A stretch of 64,000 nucleotides of DNA from JBDWFY01 sp965275915 (GCA_965275915.1 CBDHYI010000007.1:744001-808000); one strand, 5' to 3'. Counted from the stretch's first letter, positions 8,344 through 16,551 are shown. Numbers and translations: made by a program. Notes: a model not told the origin generated them from the sequence alone.

Positions 8344-9522
8344 GTGTCCAACGATCCCGCGAAATTCGTCGACCGGCTCGTACAGTCGGGACGCCCTGAG
8401 CCAACAGAGGGGCGGCATGTAAACATGCCGATCGAACTCGGTTCGACGATGGTGTTCAATACACTTGCCGCTTTTGAGGCTGCGCGGGATCAACGGTACA
8501 AGTCCGGAACCCTTTATTACGGACGCTACGGAAACGCTGCCAGTTTTGAGTTGGAGACAATGATTGCGGAGATGGAAAGCGCCGCCGGCGTAACGCTGAC
8601 ATCCTCCGGCGTGGCAGCGATCACCACAACATTGATGGCTCTCGCGGAACCGGGAAAACATCTGCTCGTCGCAGATAATGTCTACGGCAACACCCGCGCA
8701 TTCTGCGATGGCGTTTTGCGCAGGCAGCAGGTCGAGATTGAGTATTTCGATCCCATGGCCGGCGCAGATGTTTCGCATCTCATTCGTCCCAATACCTGCG
8801 CAATCATGTTTGAAGCCCCCGGTTCGGGCACGTTCGAGGTGCCGGACATCCCCGCAATAGCCGCGTCCGCGCGCCAAAAAAATGTTGCCGCGGTTTTGGA
8901 TTGCACATGGGCAACGCCGGTCTTCTGCCGCCCCCTGACACTGGGTGTCGACGTCCTGGTTTATTCCGCTTCCAAATATCTGTGCGGACACTCGGATGCC
9001 ATGCTCGGCGTGATCGCATCGGCAGATCATCGGATGCACGAACGCATTCGAAAATGTGTCATGGCGATTGGCGACAAAACAGGTGCCCAGGAGATTTTTC
9101 TCGCTTTGCGCGGACTGCGTACCCTGAACGTCCGAATGCTAGCGATCGACGCCGCCGCAAGAGATGTTGCCGACTGGTTCGCAGAGCAGCCGCAAGTGAA
9201 ATCCATGCTGCACCCCGCTTTTGAGAGCTGCCCTGGGCATGCCTATTGGAAGAGGGACTTTTCCGGTGCCGCCGGTCTCTTTGGCGTCGTCTTCCATCCC
9301 TGCTCGGATGAACAGATACGGGCATTTGTGGACGGGCTTGATCATTTCGGGATCGGCGTGAGCTGGGGCGGCTATGAAAGCCTCGTATTGCCGGTCAAAC
9401 CCCGGCGGACGGCAAGGCAATGGGATGAACCGGGTCAGCTGGTCCGTTTCAATATCGGTCTGGAGGATCCGGCCAGCCTGAAGGCGGATCTCGCCAAGGC
9501 GCTGACGCATCTGAACAGTTAG
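8344..9522 (+). CDS. metC: PLP-dependent C-S lyase, cystathionine beta-lyase (MetC) type
   Basis: 392-residue Cys/Met-metabolism PLP enzyme. The internal aldimine lysine is Lys211 in YSASKYLCGHSD. TLTSSGVAAITTTLMAL (~84-100) binds cofactor phosphate, and YYGRYGN (~58-64) is the Tyr/Arg loop from the neighbouring subunit. The C-terminal SWGGYESLVLP is typical of cystathionine beta-lyases. It should cleave the C-S bond of cystathionine, S-alkylcysteines or similar to thiol, pyruvate and ammonia. The start is a GTG with AAGGCAGGAA upstream. It is divergent from a BisC-type S-oxide reductase (108 bases apart) and followed by a VOC protein after 12 bases. The context suggests catabolism rather than methionine biosynthesis. 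Confidence 0.88.
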   Translation: MSNDPAKFVDRLVQSGRPEPTEGRHVNMPIELGSTMVFNTLAAFEAARDQRYKSGTLYYGRYGNAASFELETMIAEMESAAGVTLTSSGVAAITTTLMALAEPGKHLLVADNVYGNTRAFCDGVLRRQQVEIEYFDPMAGADVSHLIRPNTCAIMFEAPGSGTFEVPDIPAIAASARQKNVAAVLDCTWATPVFCRPLTLGVDVLVYSASKYLCGHSDAMLGVIASADHRMHERIRKCVMAIGDKTGAQEIFLALRGLRTLNVRMLAIDAAARDVADWFAEQPQVKSMLHPAFESCPGHAYWKRDFSGAAGLFGVVFHPCSDEQIRAFVDGLDHFGIGVSWGGYESLVLPVKPRRTARQWDEPGQLVRFNIGLEDPASLKADLAKALTHLNS

Positions 9523-9534
9523 GCGGAGTCAATC

Positions 9535-10170
9535 ATGATCAACAAAGTCGATCACTTTGCAATCGGCACCGATCACCTTGATCGAGGCGTTTCCGCATTG
9601 AAAGAGAGTCTGGGCGTAGAGATCCCCCGTGGCGGCAAACATGCCGCGATGAGCACGCATAACTGCGTGATGCAGGCGGGCGATGAAAGTTTTCTGGAAC
9701 TGATCGCAATCGATCCGGATGCGCCCGCTCCCGGCCGAAAACGCTGGTTCACGCTGGATGAGCCTGAAACGCAAAAACGGATTGCCGAACGTCCACGCGC
9801 CCTGTGCTGGGTTGTCAACACGGACAATCTGGACCTGGTCATACAATCCAGCCCGGTTGATTTGGGAGAAATCGTTACCTTCACACGAGGTGAAAGGTCC
9901 TGGCGCCTGACTGTTCCCGCAGACGGACATTTGCCGATGGGCGGATTGCTGCCCGCTTTCATCGAGTGGTCACCGGGACCGCACCCAAGCGCCGGTCAGC
10001 AGGATCTTGGAGTCAGACTGGAGACCATCGTCCTGAGGCATCAAGAACCCGACAATCTAAGGGAAATGCTTATCAAGCTGCAGGTTGATCATCTTGCGCG
10101 CCTTGAGACAGGGCCGAAAGGATTGTCCTTCGAACTGGCAACGAAAAACGGGATCGTTGTTATCGATTGA
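9535..10170 (+). CDS. VOC-superfamily glyoxalase-like protein
   Basis: 211 residues beginning MINKVDHFAIGTDHLDRGV, the start of the glyoxalase-like domain (PF13468 type), with HNCVMQAGDESFLELIAIDP (~42-61) as the second half of the first betaalphabetabetabeta unit. Family members are often metal-dependent lyases, isomerases or dioxygenases, but many are uncharacterised, so no reaction is assigned. It follows the MetC-like gene after 12 bases and is surely cotranscribed with it. It ends in a region with a strong terminator hairpin and converges on aapM. Confidence 0.75.
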   Translation: MINKVDHFAIGTDHLDRGVSALKESLGVEIPRGGKHAAMSTHNCVMQAGDESFLELIAIDPDAPAPGRKRWFTLDEPETQKRIAERPRALCWVVNTDNLDLVIQSSPVDLGEIVTFTRGERSWRLTVPADGHLPMGGLLPAFIEWSPGPHPSAGQQDLGVRLETIVLRHQEPDNLREMLIKLQVDHLARLETGPKGLSFELATKNGIVVID

Positions 10171-10208
10171 TCCCCGGTCTCGGCACAATTGAGGCAGGTG
10201 CCGTTAAC

Positions 10209-10239
10209 AAAGGGCGGGAGCAAGAAATCTCCCGCCCTT
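10209..10239. terminator. Bidirectional hairpin between the VOC gene and aapM
   Basis: AAGGGCGGGAG and CTCCCGCCCTT form a perfect 11-bp stem around an 8-base loop. It sits between convergent genes, so it probably terminates both; T-runs are weak. Confidence 0.7.
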
Positions 10240-10259
10240 CAATATGCAGCGCCGGACGG

Positions 10260-11342
10260 CTATCTGCTTTGAACCGTCATACGGCCCTTCAGATATTCGC
10301 CGTACTGGCCGAGAGAGAAGATGAAGAGCCAGTAAATCGCAGCGACAAAAATGTAGACTTCAAGATAATAAGGCGTCCACTCGCCGGTACCGAAGGCCGC
10401 TTTTGCAGATGCCAGAATGTCGAAAAAACCGATGATTATGACAATTGCGGTTTCTTTGAAGGTGATAACCACCATGTTGATGGTGCTGGGCAGGGCGTGA
10501 CGAAAGACCTGCGGCAGGACAATCCGCTCAAGTATTTGCCAGTAGGTCAGACCCAGCGCTTTTCCCGCCTCGAACTGTCCTTTGGGTATTGCCTGAAACC
10601 CGCCGCGGAACACCTCCGCCTGATAGCAGGCGAAGAACAGGGCAAACGCAATAATAACCCGCCATATCTTGTCGCCCTGCAGCCAGCTGGGCAGTAAAAT
10701 GGGAACGACGATCGCTGCTGTAAACAATGTTGTCAGAAGCGGAAGCGACCGGATGAAGTCAATAAGAACGGACGCAAACATGCGAACGACCGGCATTTCC
10801 GACCGGCGCATCAGGGCGAGCCCGAGCCCCATGGGCATACCCAGCAGGACAACCGACGCAAACAGGAACAATGTCAGCGATAATCCACCCCAGCCATCGG
10901 TCGTAACCTGCGGCAGGCCCAGCAGACTGCCTTCCATGAGCAGGTAATATGCTGCGAAACCGACAATCCACAACACGGGAAGACGTCTCGCCGACCAGAA
11001 CCACGGTATGCAGGAGAGGATGACAGTCGCAATGATCGATACGCATGCCAGTGTCGACCGCCAGTGTTCCTCGTAAGGATAGAGCCCGAAGAGGATCAGA
11101 CGGTGGCGGGCATCAATAACAGACCAGCAGGCACCGGCTCCCTCGACGCAGGCATCAACATTGTCGGCAGACCAGACAGCTCTCACGACGGCCCAGTCGA
11201 ACGCATACCAGATCAGGTAAAGAATTGCCGCAAAGACCAGAAGTGAGACAGCCGTGTCCTTGCGCGTCTTGAAGGCACGCCTGGTCAGAGTTTGTTTCAG
11301 CGCGGCAAAATAGCCGGGAGGTTGATGAACGGCGATTGTCAT
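10260..11342 (-). CDS. aapM: General L-amino acid ABC transporter permease AapM
   Basis: 360-residue inner-membrane permease of the polar amino acid uptake family. Several hydrophobic helices precede the conserved C-terminal transport domain, which contains the EAA-loop sequence EAGKALGLTYWQILERIVLPQ (~271-291). The long N-terminal part before the core is typical of AapM/BztC. The gene starts 1 base after the aapQ stop, so translation is coupled. The ATP-binding subunit aapP, which normally follows aapM, is absent: the next gene is convergent. Confidence 0.93.
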   Translation of the reverse strand: MTIAVHQPPGYFAALKQTLTRRAFKTRKDTAVSLLVFAAILYLIWYAFDWAVVRAVWSADNVDACVEGAGACWSVIDARHRLILFGLYPYEEHWRSTLACVSIIATVILSCIPWFWSARRLPVLWIVGFAAYYLLMEGSLLGLPQVTTDGWGGLSLTLFLFASVVLLGMPMGLGLALMRRSEMPVVRMFASVLIDFIRSLPLLTTLFTAAIVVPILLPSWLQGDKIWRVIIAFALFFACYQAEVFRGGFQAIPKGQFEAGKALGLTYWQILERIVLPQVFRHALPSTINMVVITFKETAIVIIIGFFDILASAKAAFGTGEWTPYYLEVYIFVAAIYWLFIFSLGQYGEYLKGRMTVQSR

Positions 11343-11343
11343 A

Positions 11344-12477
11344 TCAATGTGCCTTCAGTTTCATATGAGCGTTCAGCCAGTTCACAAACAGGGCAATCGA
11401 ATAGTTCACCAAAAGGAACGCGCACATCAAAAGAGCAATCAGCTCCAGCGTTTGCCCGGACTGCGTGATTGAAGTCGAAACGAGATAAAACAGGTCGCTG
11501 AATCCGACGGCAACACCGATGGTCGTGGCCTTCATGATAAAGATCCACTGATTGCCCAACGGCGGAATGATTGTCCGAAGCGCCATCGGCACTTTGATCC
11601 GCGACCATATGGTCCCGCCTTTGAGCCCGAGTGCCTGACCTGCTTCGATAAGACCTTTGGGCACCTCATGCAGTCCGCCGCGCACAACCTCGGCAATGTA
11701 AGCCGATCCATAAAGAACGATCGATACGACCATCGCGACAAGTTCAATCGAAACCGGCAGTCCGCCCCTGAAACGAAGGCCCTGCAGTTGCGGGACTGAA
11801 ATGAGCGGCCCCTCCGACGGTCCCCAGATCAGCGAAGCCAGAACAAAGGCGAGGACAGTACCCACGAACCAATAGAGGATACCGCGCAGGAGGCGAACGT
11901 TCATCCACACCATGCCGGCCGCCAGCGCGACCGAAAAGAGAATGGCACATGTCGCGACCCAGGCGGGAATATCCAGGACCGGCACCATCAAGCCGCGCGC
12001 TGACAGGAAAAACGCACCGAATGCGGAGTAGGCCTGCCTTGGCCCGGGAAGATTTGTCAGAACCGCGTACCAAAAGAGCAGTTGCAGGATAAGCGGGATG
12101 TTTCTGAATATCTGAACATAAATCGTCGCCGCCGACTGCACAGCCAGATTTGATGCATCGCGTGCCGTCCCGATAATAAAGCCCAGGATCGTCGACAAGA
12201 CGATCGAGATTGCACCCAGAAAGATCGTGTTCATCAGTCCGATCATCAATGTGCGGGCGTACGTATCGTCGATCGACCGTTCAATGAGCGAGAATGAGTA
12301 TCCCCACCCGGTGGCGCGCTCCAGAAATCCAAACCCGCTCGTTATACCCAGCGTGGCGAGATTGGTCCGGGCCGTTTCGACAATCACCCATATGAACGCG
12401 ATGGTTGCTGCAACTATAGCACATTGAATTAATAATTTTTTTCGCTTTGAGCGAGCTCTAAGGTCTTCCGAAGACAT
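11344..12477 (-). CDS. aapQ: General L-amino acid ABC transporter permease AapQ
   Basis: ~377-residue permease with a basic N-terminus (RARSKRKKLL), about eight hydrophobic helices and the EAA loop EAGQALGLKGGTIWSRIKVP near the C-terminus. The mid region IYVQIFRNIPLILQLLFWY is the diagnostic stretch of amino acid permeases. The ATG at 12477 is preferred; an upstream start at 12510 would put coding sequence through the terminator hairpin at 12491-12521. It pairs with aapM to form the channel for amino acids delivered by AapJ. Confidence 0.93.
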   Translation of the reverse strand: MSSEDLRARSKRKKLLIQCAIVAATIAFIWVIVETARTNLATLGITSGFGFLERATGWGYSFSLIERSIDDTYARTLMIGLMNTIFLGAISIVLSTILGFIIGTARDASNLAVQSAATIYVQIFRNIPLILQLLFWYAVLTNLPGPRQAYSAFGAFFLSARGLMVPVLDIPAWVATCAILFSVALAAGMVWMNVRLLRGILYWFVGTVLAFVLASLIWGPSEGPLISVPQLQGLRFRGGLPVSIELVAMVVSIVLYGSAYIAEVVRGGLHEVPKGLIEAGQALGLKGGTIWSRIKVPMALRTIIPPLGNQWIFIMKATTIGVAVGFSDLFYLVSTSITQSGQTLELIALLMCAFLLVNYSIALFVNWLNAHMKLKAH

Positions 12478-12490
12478 GGCGCGTTCTCGC

Positions 12491-12521
12491 AAAAAAGGGG
12501 CCGCCCGCAACGGGCAGCCCC
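12491..12521 (-). terminator. Attenuator/terminator between aapJ and aapQ
   Basis: On the minus strand GGGGCTGCCCG pairs with CGGGCGGCCCC around a TTG loop and is followed by six T. This is a textbook intrinsic terminator. It lies between the binding protein and permease genes, where partial termination would give more binding protein than permease. Confidence 0.85.
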
Positions 12522-12537
12522 AGGCCGGGAGGAATCA

Positions 12538-13569
12538 TCAATCCAGGATTGGCGCGTACAGGACGCCGCCGTGGCTCCACAGATTGTTCAGGCCGCGCTC
12601 CAGCTTGTAAGGTGAGTCCTTACCGAGGTTGCGATCATAGATTTCAGCGAAGTTGCCCACGGCTGCGATCATTTCTTTCGCCCACGTGTCGCGCAGGCCG
12701 AGCCGCTCGCCCATTCCCGGTGTGTTGCCAAGCAGACGGGCCACTTTCGGATTTGGCGGATTCGTGGCCATTTCCTCGACATTTTCCGACGTCACGCCTT
12801 CTTCTTCCGCGATCAGAAGAGCTGCGATCATCCAGTTGGCCATGTCGACGAACCCGTCGTCACCCTGACGCATGGCAGCAGCAATCGGCTCGTTCGACAG
12901 CTGATCGCTCAAAATGACGTGCGCATCGGGCTTTTCCAGTTCGGTCGCGCGCAGCACGGCGAGAAACGGACCCCAGGCAGCGAAGGCATCACAGCGGTTC
13001 GCCAAATAGGCGGCCCGCAATTCGGCAGCGTTTTCATATGAAATCATTTCATGTTCAACGCCCAGTGTTTTCAGATAGTTAGCAGCAATCCGCTCGATTG
13101 TTGTGCCGGCCTCGACGCAGATGGTACCGCCGTCAAGTTCCTTGGCTTCGGTGATTCCCAGATCGCCATGAGCCATAAATTGTGTGCCGCCAAAGAAGTA
13201 TGGCAGGCTGAATTGCAGGCCCAACTCGGTGTCGCGGCCCATCGTCCAACCGGTCGCCTTGATGATAATATCGACGTCGCCGGATTGCAGAGAGGGAAAC
13301 CGCTGCGCCCAGCTGAGCGGCACGATCTGCACTTTGTCCGGATCTCCCAAAATCGCCGTGGTCATCGCCCGGCAAAGATCAATATCGAGTCCTTTCCACT
13401 CGTTTTTGTCATTGACCTCAACAAAACCGAAGTAACTGCCGTTATGGCCGGAGCACAACATCGTACCGCGGTCCTGGATCTGCTTGATTGTGGGGCTTTC
13501 CGCAGCCATCGCCGGAAGTGACATCGATGCCGCAAAAACAACCGCCATTTTCATGACTCTATCAAACAT
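12538..13569 (-). CDS. aapJ: General L-amino acid-binding periplasmic protein AapJ
   Basis: 343 residues with a Sec signal peptide (~1-22, cleavage after PAMA) and the polar amino acid-binding fold. The landmarks DRGTMLCSGHNGSYFGFVEV, WKGLDIDLCRAMTTAILGD and GWTMGRDTELGLQFSLPYF match AapJ/BztA. It captures amino acids in the periplasm for AapQM. A good ribosome site (AAGGGA) precedes the ATG. A 24-bp operator-like palindrome lies 23 bases upstream, sharing a 12-mer with the FAD oxidase/rhodanese promoter region. Confidence 0.94.
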   Translation of the reverse strand: MFDRVMKMAVVFAASMSLPAMAAESPTIKQIQDRGTMLCSGHNGSYFGFVEVNDKNEWKGLDIDLCRAMTTAILGDPDKVQIVPLSWAQRFPSLQSGDVDIIIKATGWTMGRDTELGLQFSLPYFFGGTQFMAHGDLGITEAKELDGGTICVEAGTTIERIAANYLKTLGVEHEMISYENAAELRAAYLANRCDAFAAWGPFLAVLRATELEKPDAHVILSDQLSNEPIAAAMRQGDDGFVDMANWMIAALLIAEEEGVTSENVEEMATNPPNPKVARLLGNTPGMGERLGLRDTWAKEMIAAVGNFAEIYDRNLGKDSPYKLERGLNNLWSHGGVLYAPILD

Positions 13570-13591
13570 AAGTGAGTCCCTTGTGTTTTGT

Positions 13592-13615
13592 ATATCAGCA
13601 CATATGTTCTGATAT
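13592..13615. promoter_or_regulatory. Operator-like palindrome upstream of aapJ
   Basis: Half-sites ATATCAGCACAT (13592-13603) and ATGTTCTGATAT (13604-13615) are reverse complements with one mismatch. The right half occurs identically (opposite strand) at 4694-4705. Such a site 23 bases before the aapJ start codon is placed for repression. The remaining sequence from 13616 to 13848 shows nothing else recognisable. Confidence 0.6.
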
Positions 13616-13848
13616 TAAGAATGCACGCAGGAGCTACCGGGTGTCAACCCTTTAGTAAATGACAGTTACTGTGGAGTACCGATGTCGTGGTTCCGCGAAT
13701 GGAAATCCGGAGTGAATCCAAGTCGTCTGAAAAGACTTTTAAATCTCGCAAACCATAGATTTGCTCGAACGGACCGCCCCTGTTTTTTGGTGCGCGGCCG
13801 TACAAAACCGTCTTTTGAACACCGTCAATCGTGGTGCCAGTCAGCTCT

Positions 13849-14169
13849 TCAATTGACCCCGCCGAGCAGGTTTTCTTCGACCATGATGATGCGCACGCGA
13901 ACAGGGTCGTCGAGGTCGAAGCGCTGTCTGGTGATCATATCGAGGGTTTCCGCAAGCGCCTGCAACATCTCCGGTGTCCTGTCAGCCTTGTGCCGGCATG
14001 TCAGTTCAACATAGCAGCCGGACAGATTGACTGTCGCATCTGGAATGACGGCCACCACGGCATCTTCACCGTGAGCTTGAAGGCCATTGATGACGACGTC
14101 GTTCAGAACGTCCAGATCAGCGTCGGAAACCGGCTTCGGGGAATTTATGAAAATTTTCAAACTGGGCAC
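13849..14169 (-). CDS. Tautomerase-superfamily small protein (Pro-1 type)
   Basis: 106 residues if started at the GTG at 14169, which has GGAG seven bases upstream and yields a protein beginning Met-Pro-Ser-Leu-Lys-Ile. A proline directly after the initiator Met is the catalytic base of 4-oxalocrotonate tautomerase-like enzymes. The beta-alpha-beta-like pattern (LKIFINSPKPVSDADLDVL then YVELTCRHKADRTPEMLQAL) fits that fold. An upstream ATG at 14193 would hide the proline. No clear operon partner: upstream lie a repeat and pseudogenes. The family assignment rests on these features only. Confidence 0.6.
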   Translation of the reverse strand: MPSLKIFINSPKPVSDADLDVLNDVVINGLQAHGEDAVVAVIPDATVNLSGCYVELTCRHKADRTPEMLQALAETLDMITRQRFDLDDPVRVRIIMVEENLLGGVN

Positions 14170-14214
14170 AGGGTCACTCCGGTTTAATGGCACGGAAAAT
14201 GCGGTTCGGAACGT

Positions 14215-14499
14215 TCATCGAGAGAGTATTGCGATCAAAACTGATAGGATGAAATCAATGGGTCCTGAGCCTAGAGCGCGCGCATGACCGGCGCCTGCCG
14301 CCCCCGCCCGCACCGCCTCCGTCGCCCGTTCGGCTGCGCGCCGGGCGCCGATATAGTCGGAACTGACGACGGCGTTGACCTGAGGGTTGACGGTCGCAAT
14401 ACGGTCAATACAGGCCTCGACCAGATCGATCGGTGTAATTTCATTGTTGCCAATGCGCCTGCGGAGTTCAACGGCCGATAGCGAGACAATCTCAGTCAT
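14215..14499 (-). pseudogene. Amidase (amidase-signature family), N-terminal remnant
   Basis: The first ~73 codons encode the N-terminus of a GatA/amidase-signature enzyme: IVSLSAVELRRRIGNNEITP, then DLVEACIDRIATVNPQVNAV and ARRAAERATEAVRAG. Just before the catalytic part the sequence runs into a repeat block (TCCTGAGCCTAGAGCG on the plus strand, 14265-14280) and continues as meaningless sequence to a stop. The catalytic Ser-Ser-Lys region is gone, since intact members are ~450-500 residues. It follows a decayed nitrile hydratase alpha gene, the usual partner in nitrile degradation. Confidence 0.75.
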
Positions 14500-14504
14500 G
14501 ATTT

Positions 14505-14735
14505 TCGTCTACCCGTTTATGCGGGTTGCGCGGATCCGGATCAAGCGCAGTTGTTCCTCCGATCATTCTGCCCCTTGTTATCAGCGCTGTCAGCGCCTCC
14601 CTGCTCCTGCAGGTCCGGCTCTTGTCTCAGTCGGGCGGCAAGCCACGCAGGGGCCAACGATAGCATGAGCACAATGTGCAGACCACGACGTTATGAATGT
14701 CCGGCGATGGAACGTGTCTCGTTTATGCTGGATCA
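14505..14735 (-). pseudogene. Nitrile hydratase alpha subunit remnant
   Basis: On the minus strand the codons at 14663-14680 read CTLCSC within HNVVVCTLCSCYRWPLRGLPP, the metal-binding cysteine claw of nitrile hydratase and thiocyanate hydrolase. A TGA at 14627-14629 falls where the family has the conserved Trp after the PP motif. Upstream in frame there is a stop about 12 codons before, and the rest of the ~200-residue protein cannot be followed. This is a degenerate gene fragment, placed directly before an amidase remnant. Confidence 0.7.
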
Positions 14736-14837
14736 TTCATCGTCTGCAGCAAACATGATTCTTATAAGTTCACGTGACAGGGTCTGTTGAGGTTCAGGAT
14801 GCGGTGAACGCTCTCTGCGCGTCGATGGAAACTCTTT

Positions 14838-15728
14838 TCAGCCAAAGCGATAAGAGTTCCGCCCGCCAATGCCGACATCGACGGCAAACAGGCCCCCCTC
14901 CTGCGGGTTTTCCGCAAGATGCTCCGGCTCCATCGTGAAACGGGCGGAGGTGATGTAGAGCGTATCGAGATCCGGACCGCCAAATGCGCAACTTGTCGGC
15001 CAGGTGCAAGGGAGAGCGACCACACGGTCTATCTTGCCATCGGGAGAGAGCCGCAGCAGGCACGCACCGCCCACGACCCTGCAATTCCAGATATACCCTT
15101 CAGCATCGAGCGTTGACCCATCGGGCAATCCGCGTCCGAAACCGGCCAGCAGGGTTTGCCGGTCGGACAGTCTGCCCGTCGCCGGATCCGGCCGGTACCG
15201 GTAGAGCGCGTTCTTAAGGGTATCGGCGGTGATGAGGGAACCATCATCGGTCCAGCACAGGGTGTTGGTGATACCGAACCGGTCTTGGCTTACAGGCAAG
15301 ATGCGGCCGTCCGGCGTGCATCTGTAGAGCCTTCCGGTGTCCTCGGTAATGTCGACCGGATTACCATTCGGAGCGATATTGTTCTGCATGGTGCCGATCC
15401 AGAAAGCGCCGTCCGGGCCGACAACCCCCTCATTCAGCCTGTTGCCCGGAACGTCGGGCTCGACTGACGCAATCGGCTTGAAAGGCCCGCCAAAGTCCCA
15501 GAGACAGATTTCTTTCGTCAGGCCGACGACCGCGCCGCCATCCGTACGCAATCCGATCGACGTGACGAAGTCCGGTGTCTCCCAGCGCCGGTGCTCTCCG
15601 GTGTCCGGCGACAGGGCGTGAATTGCCTTCCCGACAATATCGACCCACAGGAGCCGACTGGCCGATGCATCCCACACAAGGCTTTCACCGACAATGTTCT
15701 TTGCCGGAAAGATCAATTCAGCTGGCAT
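14838..15728 (-). CDS. SMP-30/gluconolactonase-family sugar lactonase
   Basis: ~296-residue beta-propeller of the SMP-30/GNL/LRE family, which opens aldonolactones. It contains NIVGESLVWDASASRLLWVDI (metal-ligand Glu), NRLNEGVVGPDGAFWIGTM, GITNTLCWTDDGSLITADT and LPDGSTLDAEGYIWNC, the successive blade motifs. The ATG at 15728 is chosen because AGGAG lies six bases upstream; longer reading frames have no such site. It is divergent from a FadR-type regulator with a palindromic operator between. With the SDR, dehydratase and epimerase of the facing operon it fits the lactone-hydrolysis step of sugar oxidation. Confidence 0.87.
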   Translation of the reverse strand: MPAELIFPAKNIVGESLVWDASASRLLWVDIVGKAIHALSPDTGEHRRWETPDFVTSIGLRTDGGAVVGLTKEICLWDFGGPFKPIASVEPDVPGNRLNEGVVGPDGAFWIGTMQNNIAPNGNPVDITEDTGRLYRCTPDGRILPVSQDRFGITNTLCWTDDGSLITADTLKNALYRYRPDPATGRLSDRQTLLAGFGRGLPDGSTLDAEGYIWNCRVVGGACLLRLSPDGKIDRVVALPCTWPTSCAFGGPDLDTLYITSARFTMEPEHLAENPQEGGLFAVDVGIGGRNSYRFG

Positions 15729-15792
15729 TTTCATCTCCTGAACACGGCATATTGACAGGAAGCATAAACCAACATAACAATCATAATCAACA

Positions 15793-15809
15793 AACCTGTC
15801 AGACAGGTT
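15793..15809. promoter_or_regulatory. GntR/FadR-type operator between lactonase and regulator
   Basis: AACCTGTC-A-GACAGGTT is a perfect 17-bp palindrome. It lies 28 bases before the GntR start and 64 bases before the lactonase start, so the GntR protein encoded next to it probably controls both directions. Confidence 0.65.
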
Positions 15810-15837
15810 ATGCAAATAATGTTATCTGGATTGATGG

Positions 15838-16551
15838 ATGCAAGAAGCAACTGAAACGGCGGAAACCAGGGATCTGGTCAGCAATACAATCGGCGTGATC
15901 ACCCAGCACATCCGAACCAATGAGCTCAGCCCGGGAGACCGGCTCCCCAGTGAATCCAGTCTGGCAAAGGAGCTCGACGTTTCGCGCAGCGTCGTACGTG
16001 AAGCGTTTCGTTCGCTCGCGGCAATGCGGCTGATTAATCTGAGCGCCGGAAAACGCGCCACCGTGGCAAATCTCGATCATGGCGCGATGTCGCTGATGAT
16101 CGAACATGGGGTTCTCACAGAGCAGATCAGCGTTCAGCAGATCTATGATGTCCGGCGGACGATCGAGATGCGGACCGTGACGCTTGCCAGCCTGCGCAGA
16201 AGCGAGGCCGAGGCGGCAACGATCACACATCATGCCAACCAGATGATGGCGCTGAAGGACAATGCCGATCAGGTCATGGAACATGATCTGGCGTTTCATC
16301 TTGAAATCGCAAAAGCATCCCGCAATCCGGTTTTCGCAATGATTGTCGGGGCTTTTCAGGACGTGTCACGGGAAAGCTGGCCTATCGGCTGGCGCAGCAG
16401 GGTTCACCCCGAACAGCGGCTTCTGATGCTTCAGACACATCTTCAAATCGCCGAAGCGATTACGGCCGGCGATCCGCAGAAGGCCAGCAGGCTCATGGCC
16501 GCCCACTTCGATGACAGCATCAAGGTGCTGCTGGATGCCGGGGTGAGTTAA
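15838..16551 (+). CDS. GntR-family (FadR/FCD subfamily) transcriptional regulator
   Basis: 237 residues: a winged HTH (~10-75, with GDRLPSESSLAKELDVSRSV and REAFRSLAAMRLI) and an FCD effector domain (~95-225, with the metal-site helices around EHDLAFHLEIAKASRNP). FCD regulators typically sense sugar acids or carboxylates. It is the first gene of the plus-strand sugar operon, five bases before the dehydratase, and divergent from the lactonase. It probably autoregulates through the palindrome at 15793-15809. Ligand unknown, presumably the sugar acid handled by the operon. Confidence 0.92.
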   Translation: MQEATETAETRDLVSNTIGVITQHIRTNELSPGDRLPSESSLAKELDVSRSVVREAFRSLAAMRLINLSAGKRATVANLDHGAMSLMIEHGVLTEQISVQQIYDVRRTIEMRTVTLASLRRSEAEAATITHHANQMMALKDNADQVMEHDLAFHLEIAKASRNPVFAMIVGAFQDVSRESWPIGWRSRVHPEQRLLMLQTHLQIAEAITAGDPQKASRLMAAHFDDSIKVLLDAGVS

